Shown here: positions 12,201 through 21,200 of the stretch, piece by piece
Position numbering within the stretch: the first letter of the stretch is position 1
Layout: each line of letters opens with the position of its first letter
Source: Plazaster borealis
Taxonomy: Eukaryota; Echinodermata; Asteroidea; Forcipulatida; Labidiasteridae
Assembly (NCBI GenBank): GCA_021014325.1
Contig: CM037466.1
Location: 14,844,765-14,908,764 of the forward strand
Length of the DNA: 64,000 bases
Direction: 5' to 3'
Made by a program: the position numbers and the translations under genes
The notes under the pieces: generated by a model
Databases searched by the model: none
Told to the model about the DNA's origin: nothing
What the model saw: only the letters and a program-made list of their open reading frames with translations

Positions 12201-15200
12201 ATCACATCACATTAATATCAAAGGTAAACTTTTGGTTGTCTTCACTTTTACTGCCATTTCAATACTTCTGATAGCTGCCCAAATTTGGCATGGTGCGTCA
12301 CATTAGATTATATTATAAATTTCTTTGCTGTGTTTTCATTGGACGATTTCCCTTGTATTGCATAGCAAAATGCGACACAAAATGTATCAGTTGCTACTCA
12401 AAAATCATCGTCTGTGACTCATTGTTAGCATTTAGTTTGCACATAATATTATGTTCGGTCTAAACATTTTGGAAACTGACTGGGTAAATTTAAATAACTT
12501 TGGATTGAATAAAGAAAATTTACTACATGGCAGTTACAGGTTGAATGGCTTCTGACTGGCACTGCCTATCAAATGTATAGGGAGACTGCCAACAATAGGG
12601 CTGGATAGCTCAGTTGGTGGAGCACCAGCACGTTAAACCAGAGGTCGTAGGTTCAAGTCCCGCTCTAGTAAATTGGTCTTTGTTCAACCCAAAATTAACT
12701 AAACATTTTGCTCTGAAATGGTTCCCTGGCTGTTACTAATACTACTGTTCAATGCCCTATAAGATACATGGATGTGAAAAACCAGAATTGATGTTACAAG
12801 ACCAGAATCAAAATGAGTTGAATAAGCACTCAGAGAAGATCTATTTCATTTGTGTTTACGTGTAAGTGTACTTCGATACTCTTGAAGAGAATCAAAAATA
12901 TAATTATCACATTCACAGTCAACATTTTTTCACAAAGATATTACACAATGAGGTATTTTATTCAATTGAAAAACACAAGACCACCGGGCTTGTCCCATTG
13001 TGAGTTTACTGGACCGGCGCTAAAACCACTGGCCTCAGGCCTGTGATCTAGTGTTAATTTCGAGCCCTGCTCTCAGCTATTTGTGTCAACCTTGCTCTGC
13101 AAGAGATACTTATGTTATTTGAGTCTCCTCTAACTTTTTACCAACTACTTTTTATTGTGTAATCATCACCATACACCCAGATATGGCTGATTTTGTTAAC
13201 AATTCCTTCCGGTAAAGATGTCTGGATTAACTGTGAAACTTCACTTTTGGATTATTTTGAAAATTGACACATTTTTTTTTACAGTTTGTATATTTCCCTT
13301 GTCATGGAAACAAATAACGAGTTTGATATTGTGTGTGAAAAAGCCTTCAGAGTGCCATGGCAGCCTGGGGCTGTATACTCCCCAGGGAGCTGAGAAAGAT
13401 TACAGGAATGTTAGGCCCCCTATTGGCCCAATTTGACCAGGGCACTATTGTCAAGTGCATTTATACGTTATTGTAAAATGAGCTATATTGGAACTAGTTA
13501 TTATACTTTTAAAAAATGTGTATATTCTTTTCAGAGTGGGGATCGAGACACAAAGGTTCCTCCAGAGAAGGAGGATTCACCACGACGACAAGAACCATTT
13601 AGGAAGCCCATTAGTCCATCCCCTACAAGAAATGGAATAGCCCAACCCAACTCTCCCATAGACATTGATGAGAGGCCTCTACCAACAAAGAAACAGTAAG
13701 TTTAGGGCCCAATTTCATAGAGCTGCTTAAGCACAACAAAATTATGCTTACCAGAATAAGGTTACCAGCCAAAATACCATGTCACATGTAAAATCTGTGA
13801 CAGGTATCCTGCTTATTTTTGCTAAGCAGAAAATGTTTAAGGAATATTTTTTTCTGAGGCAGCTCTATGAAATTGTGCCTAGATCATAAGAAGCTCCTTG
13901 GCTCCTGACAGGACGGCATTGGACATGGTGTTTCCGTGGCGTGTCGTGGCCGAGCAGTCTAGTTCACCGGACCCAAGCTCTGGTGTTTTCAGCAGCAGAG
14001 TGTGGGTTTGAATCCCGGTCATGACACTTGTACCCCTGAGCACGGCACTTAAACGTAAATGATTCGTAAAAAGTTGAGAAGGTAGTGCATGCTGCTCTAC
14101 CGGCCAGGCTCTTAGTGGATGATACCCATGCCTACATCCTCACGGACTGTGAAGGGGGTAACCTTGTTTCAGCCCCAGGAGTAGGTGGCAACGTGCCCCT
14201 GGTGACAGTTGATTTGGGTCGACAGCCCGAATCAGTTAAGTGTACTAGCACTCACCTTGAAGTGGCCGTCTGGCCTTGTGATGTTAGGCGATATCTCTAA
14301 AATAAAATAAAATGTATTGATACCTCACCATGCGATGCCTCAAAACACATAAGGCACTGTCCGAATTAATGGCTTCAGCAGTGGCTATGGCTGAAATGCC
14401 AAAAACTTGTATTCTTCAATGTTGTCACTACAGCCAGCGGCCATAGCCATAGCTGTAGCCAAAGTCACTTGACTCATACTGGGCTTCATAATACTATAAT
14501 TTGATGGTGATTCTAAGCTCAACCTTCTACAACCTATTAACAGCACTCCAAGGGTGCCGTTACCTGAGCCATCCCCACGCCAATCTGAACCAGAGGAGGA
14601 ACCACTAGCACCTGCAGATGCCGTCAATGAGGCTGCTGCAACTGGGGCAGCGCCACCAGATCAAGCTGAACCTATGAATGAGAAGATGCTGCGGGAAGCC
14701 TCCGCAGCCATTGAAGTCTTCGGACAAGATTTGGTGAGATTTCATGGATGACAAATTTCAAGTGGTGTTCTTTTTAACAACATTTTGAAATTTTGAATCG
14801 ATCATATAATTCTGGAAAAGGAAAGTTTTCCATCAGGGAGAAATTCAATGTTACTTAGGGTAACTCGAGGTTGAATCCCGGTTAACACTGGAAAACCACA
14901 AGGCTTACCTCAAGTTACCGCTTGTTTAATTTTGTACTCTTCCCTTATTTGCCTCTCTCCGCCCAGGACCTGCAAGCTGTGAGAAAAGAGAGTGAATCAT
15001 TAGCTTCTTCAGCTGGTATTCTTAGGGGAATAATACAGCAACTTACATTGACCATAGAAATCTGTATTTCTCAATGATTTTAGTGACTTGATATTTTAAA
15101 ATTTCTCTTTGAAAAATTGACCAGTACAATGTCAAACTTTCACATGTTACTTTTATTGTATATTTCGTTATAATTTTGCCTATAAATCAGCATTGCCTTG

Positions 15201-18200
15201 ACAAAAACCAACCTATGACCCACCTTTAATTCTGTGGTGCGCTTTGAGCTTCTTTTAGGTGGATTCTGGCGCTATATAAATATTAATTATTATTATTATT
15301 TTTTTGCTACAGGTGACTAAACTCTACTCCAAGAACTGGTCACTTAGAGAGGAGGCCCTCGCTGAGCTGAAGCAGAAGCTGGAGACGGAGACGGACACGA
15401 TGGACAAGGAGGAGTTGCGGAACATGCTGAGGGAATCGGTCTTTCTCTCCTCCAAAGGACTGAAGGATAAAGTGTTTGCTGTAAGTCGATTTAAAGGGGC
15501 TGTGTCGTTATGATCAAAGCAGACCTGTGGCTGTACATGGAATTATAAACTCTCACCCAATTACTGCAAGCATGCGCCCTCCCTCTGTATCATATCTTTT
15601 GAAGTTTGGCCTAAGCACGCTGAATTGAAATGAGGTCCTCAGAATGTTTTTTACTTGGTGTTTATCTTTGGTTTTAAAAGCCCTACTGTGCAAACTGGGG
15701 CATTCTAAATGGTTTTATCTTCATGATTTTTGTGAATTTGATCTGAAGTAAAAAACAAGTTATCTTGTTGAATTTATTTGTACTGTTGTTTCAGCAATTT
15801 CAGTGTTGTATTCTATAAATTGCACTTCTGTTTCTTTGATTATTTATCAATAATTTCAACTCAGCTTTTCCTACATTGCTGTAATATTTGTCCTGGTTTT
15901 GTCTTTGACGATTCTAGGTGTTCGTGGCTGCATTGAATCTCGTCAGATCAATCTATGATGATTGGATACCGAGACATAAACCATCCAAAGGAGATACGAG
16001 CCATTCCTTGGAGCAAGTCCTGCCTGACCTCATGGCTAGGATCGGAGACACTGTAAGTCTCTTAGTCCCACCCCTTCTCAGCTCTCCTTGAAGAATTCAA
16101 AACATTTTAATTTTAGATTTTTTTTTACCCTAACTCCCTTGAGTGATTTACTAAGATACTTCCTACTCATAATAATAATGATAATAAAAATACTGAGTTC
16201 TTATATAGCGCTTTATCATATGGGTGTCTCAAAGCGCTCAGTATTTTTTTCCTGCAAGGTATGCAGAGCTTTGTATGAGACCTATTCCTTGACATAGCAC
16301 CATGTAATAGTTTACAAGGTGCTGTGGCGCAATATGCTGCTAATGAAACCAGGAACAACGGGGCGAACCCTGTCTCTTTACGATATTGCACTGGGTTCTT
16401 TTACGTGCATTACACAACACACTGAACCTACGGCTTCACGTCCCATCCGAAGGACGCAGTAGTAATGGTTAAGTGTCATGCTTAAGGACACAAGTGTCAC
16501 GATTGGGACTCGAACCCACACTCTGCTGATCAGAAACACAGGAGCTTGAGTCCGGTGTTCTTATCCGCTCGGCCACGAAACGCAAATTCCAAAATCACAT
16601 CGTAAAGTCAACATTCATTTTTTGATTTAATTTTGTCCAAATTGATCAAAAAGAAGCATTGTCTTGACTTCCGGAAGAGCTAAGGCTGATCTTAAGACAT
16701 TATCAATTTTAAATGTTAAGTAAAATGTGATTTCACAACACAAATCTCTATGGCAATATCGTCAACCCATCTTCAGATGAATCTCAGTGTCTTGTGAAAT
16801 CGAGCCCTAGTCTTTTAAGTTTCAATTAAATTTCTTTTCAACATCCCATTTTATTTAAGAATGCCCGACTGAAAGCAGCTGATATTGACTTCATCAATGA
16901 GCTAGCTCTGTACAAAGAAGTGCGCCCTCTACACGTTGTACCACATCATTTCGTTGCACCGTTTAAAGGCACGACTCAAGCCAAGATTGCCGTCACCAGA
17001 GTAGACGTTGTGGACAGACTCTTAAAGGATCTTGGGTTAGACAAACATAGGTATGCTCTTTTGGCTTAAAGAAAACCCTTTGCAGTATTGGTTACATTTG
17101 TAATGGGGTTCAATTGTGTGTTCTTTTGTCTGTATGGCAACCCATAGAGTATGTGGATTGCGATACATTGATCTAGTAAGGTTTACATGAACAAATCTCT
17201 CTGTGACATAAGGTGGTTTGGAAAAGAACCAGTGGTTCTATTATTTCTTTCAGATTTTATAATCTCTTTTTTGTGTAATAAAAATTGTAATAACTGGTTC
17301 TTACATGTATTTAGCGCTAGGAGGTTAATCCAACACAATACTGTCTCAGCCCTCTCAGGTTCCCATTTCTACACCTGGGTTAAGAGAAGAAATTACGGTG
17401 AAGCGCCTTGCTCCAGGACACAAATGTAACGACCAGGAATCAAACCGACACTCCGATGATTCAACCATCAAAACTTTAGTCGGATGCAGTAGACCGCTCA
17501 GCTACGACACACCACAAATTGCTCTGGAATTTAGATCAGATTTGAGGATACTAATATAATAGTATGGCTGTGTAAAGCTGAAAGGACAATTAGAGGCAAA
17601 CAGCAGGTAATCAAATGCAAATACTGTCGTCACAATTTTTCACCTTGATCTTCACACTTGTATCTTTCAGTGGTTTGACTGTTGACAACGTGATGGTATT
17701 TGCAAAGCGTGCCTTAGAGCACACGGCCGGCGAGGTTAGGGAAGCATCGGTTCATCTGATCTTGGAGTTATACCGGGTCAAATCGGAAGCGGTCCGATCA
17801 CACCTCCCGTCGGAAGACGATCCCAAGACGTTAAAGAATCCACTCTACCACAAGATTTTTGATGGTATGGATAAAGTTGATGGCAAACCAACCAAGGCGG
17901 AGAAAAAGGTACGTACCAGTCCAAAACCGAAAATTTCAAAAATGAACGAATTATTTGGATGAATGAGGTTTGTCCGAATTTTTCTTGATTTCTGGATAAA
18001 AAATTGTTTTGTCTTCCAGATTTGTTTAGACTATCGCTTTAAAAATTGTTTCCCAATGATTTAATATTGATTTAATTGTATCCTTTCTTATTGTTTAAGT
18101 TTTATTGTGTATCTGTACTTGCTAGGACCCATGGAAGACCAGTGGCTGACGCGGAACGGGCCACTCAGTTGAAATGAGAAATAAAATAAATAAATAAATA

Positions 18201-21200
18201 TTGTGGAGGAAAGTTGAATGCAAGCTACTGTGCTATCATGTAATGTTACTCCCCCAGGAACCACAGTGATTTATACCTTAAAGTGTTAGTTGACAGACTA
18301 TTGAACAAACAACCTGTGTGACTAATGGCATGGCGCAAAATATGCAGCCTCGTTCTTACACGGCTAGTCTGTATGAATGCAAGCGCATTGTTAACCTCTT
18401 GGACCATTGGTTAGAAGTTTCTTGGGAAATGACGCACATTTTTGCAGATGCGGTTAACAAATTTTATGGCTGGAGATAATTCTAGGCATTGACCTACAGT
18501 CGGACAGTGTCCAAACTACGCATCTCGCATAAAATAAACCCACATGAACACACAAACCCAATAGGACAAGAGATACAACGTTTTTGCCCTAAGCATTTTT
18601 TCTTGTGAGAAACGACACTATTACAAAATTGAGATACAACAATGTTACGAAAATAGGAACAAGTCGTCCGCTCAGGAATATAAGGTCATTACTGCAATTT
18701 CAATGGATTTCATAAAATTGCTTTTGCATGTTTTGGGGCTCCTGGTAAATGGGGTTTATATATCAAGAGTGGTCTTCAAACTATTTGTTTGGCAAAAGGA
18801 AATATTCGCTTTCTAATTAAAACATTTATTTGTTGATTTTCATTTTTTTTCTTCTTCAAATTCATACGCATTTTTCATATAATGACCTTTTAATCATTAC
18901 AAGTATTGCAGTTAATGACCTTATAGCTCTGAGCCGACGAAGTGTAAGTCAAACTGTTTTTGAGTCATCCTCCACAAAGTTTTTATTTTTTTTAATTAAC
19001 ACTATTTTTGTTATATCTGTAGGCCAAGGCTCAGAGTGACAAAGCATCCGATAAGAAACGTAAACAAGCAGAAATTGAAGAGCTTCAGCAACAACTGGCT
19101 GACCTCAGATCAGCAGCCTTAGCACAAGGGAAAAACGTAGGTCTCTTGCAGTGTTTCTTGGACCGTTATGTAAAAGAAAAAATATGAGCCATTAAAACTT
19201 ACAAATGTCAATGAGAATGTCCAAACGGAGTTTCATTGTCAAAAACAAATTATTGGCTAGGAAAAGAAGTTTCTTTTTGACTGTAAATAATTCCTTCATG
19301 GGTAACATCGGTCCCATAACTCAAAAATTTCAAAAACCTGTCTTAAAATGTTTCTGTTTGTTCAAGCGCCTTGAATACCTTATTGGTAGATAAGTGTGCT
19401 ATATAAGACTCTATTATTATTATTATTATTATTATTATTTTTAGGGTAAACAAATATATATATATATATATTCTTTATCCCCGATGCAAAATTAACATCT
19501 CTTATTATTATTGTTATTGAAATGATTAATATTTGTTATTCTGCATTCCTGAAGAAGGTTTTTTTTTTTGGGGGGGGCGTAAAACAGATGCATGCCTGGT
19601 TTATTGACTTTAAATTGCTTTTGTAGATTATTCTTATTTGTATTGAGTCGAAAATATTAAATGAGGTTTTGTATTTTTTTCTAAATCTCAGCCAGATGCT
19701 CCGGGGAAGGCGCCAAAAGCTGGAAATAAAGGTAAAAATTGTCTCTTGGTGGACGGTACATTTGTCAGTATCTCTTGTATCTAAAACAAAGCCTTGTTAT
19801 TCTTCCATGCTGCAACAAAGCGGCTGTACAAAACGGAGCTCCCATATATGACATAACATGAGTGATGATGTAACAGGGCTTTTCGCAAATCTTTCGCGAA
19901 GAGTATTCAAAACGATTGTTTTTCAACACAATTAAAATCTGTGTAATCTCATGTGAACTAAAATTTCCTTATTGATTGAAAACATTTTAAATGAATTTCA
20001 GCAAAGATCACTTGTTGTCGTTTTCGTTCAAGTAGGTCTTTAAGTTGTTCAATTTTGCCTCTAGATCTGCCCAAGAAGATGCCAAGAGCTCCAAGTATCG
20101 CTGAGCAATCAGACTACGGGGACGACATTGATAAACAGTGCATCTTCTGCTCAGAGGAAGATAAGAACTTCAAGGATGAAGGGTTGGATATGCACTACTG
20201 GAAACATTGCCCGATGCTTAAACGCTGTCACAGCTGTAAACAGGTAAAATGGCTGCAGGGGTCCGTCCCCAAGCGACCAACCAAGGCATGCTTCGAACAC
20301 CACGGCTTAGGCTCGGATTGCTAAAAAATAATTCTCCAAAACTTCAATAAGTAATCTTCATAAACCTTGCTATCCACACCACAAAAAGCTTGAAAAGTCA
20401 TTACATTATTTTTAAAAACCTTCTTTATAATACCCCTTCTTTTATTATAATATTTTCTCTGCCTTTTGTAACTTTGTAACTTTTTGATCTTTTGTAGTGT
20501 TTCTAAATTTGTGCGTGCAATTATGTCTTATTTCTTATGTATGTTGTCATTGGCTGAATAAATAATACAAAATATAAAATCTTTTATATAGTTCCAAATA
20601 CCTTGTAGACAAAATAATGACTGCTTTGAGACACCGGCAAGTGTGATAAAGCGCTCTTTAAGAACTGCGTATTGTTATTATTGTTATTATTGTTGACATT
20701 GTTTGATTGCATGAGCAGGTTGTTGAGATTTCAGCGATGAATAATCACCTTCTGACGGAGTGTGAGGGACGAGCTAAGTACGGCAAGTGTCCAAGATGTA
20801 CGGAGACTCATGAGAAGTCGGAGATTGATCGCTACGTATCCGAAAAGATTTGTCATCGTAAGTATTATTGTCAACATTGATTGCCTTTGAGTTGCTTATG
20901 TATGCCAGGCCATGGAGGCCACAAGGCCATGGCCTCTGTTGCCCCCTGGTCTTGGCCTTGATGTCCCTTCAAGTTTCCCCATAGACTTTGAAATGGAATT
21001 GCCCAAGTTTGAAAAATGAAAATGACCTTGCCCTCTCAAAGATGAAATTCCAGGCCTGATGTACACCAACAACCAAAAATGAAAAACAAATCAAGAAATA
21101 TATGTTTACCTTCCTACTTTCCAATAATAAACCACAAGGGAAACTGACTGGGTAAATTTTAAAAGATTTGGGGCTGAACAAAGAAGAAGAAGAAAACAAA

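Larger units (their letters stand above)
13535..17908 (+). other. CEP104: CEP104 exons 8-13: linker and TOG domain
   Basis: Exon 8 (13535-13695) is a Pro/Ser/Arg-rich linker ending in IDERPLPTKK, which matches the human DERPLPAIRK site. Exon 9 (14544-14733) is a Pro/Glu-rich linker running into LREASAAIEVFG, where the TOG solenoid begins. Exons 10-13 (15313-15480, 15918-16052, 16860-17050, 17671-17908) carry the HEAT-like helices: KNWSLREEALAEL, LPDLMARIGD, FINELALYKEVRPLHVVP, LTVDNVMVFAKRALEH and VREASVHLILELYR. This is the tubulin-binding part of the protein (residues about 415-670). Confidence 0.93.

Noticed and set aside
12598..12672. tRNA-Asn or tRNA-Val gene
   Set aside because: The D-arm and B box are good, but the 5' and 3' ends do not form a seven-base stem and no family-typical anticodon loop is clear.
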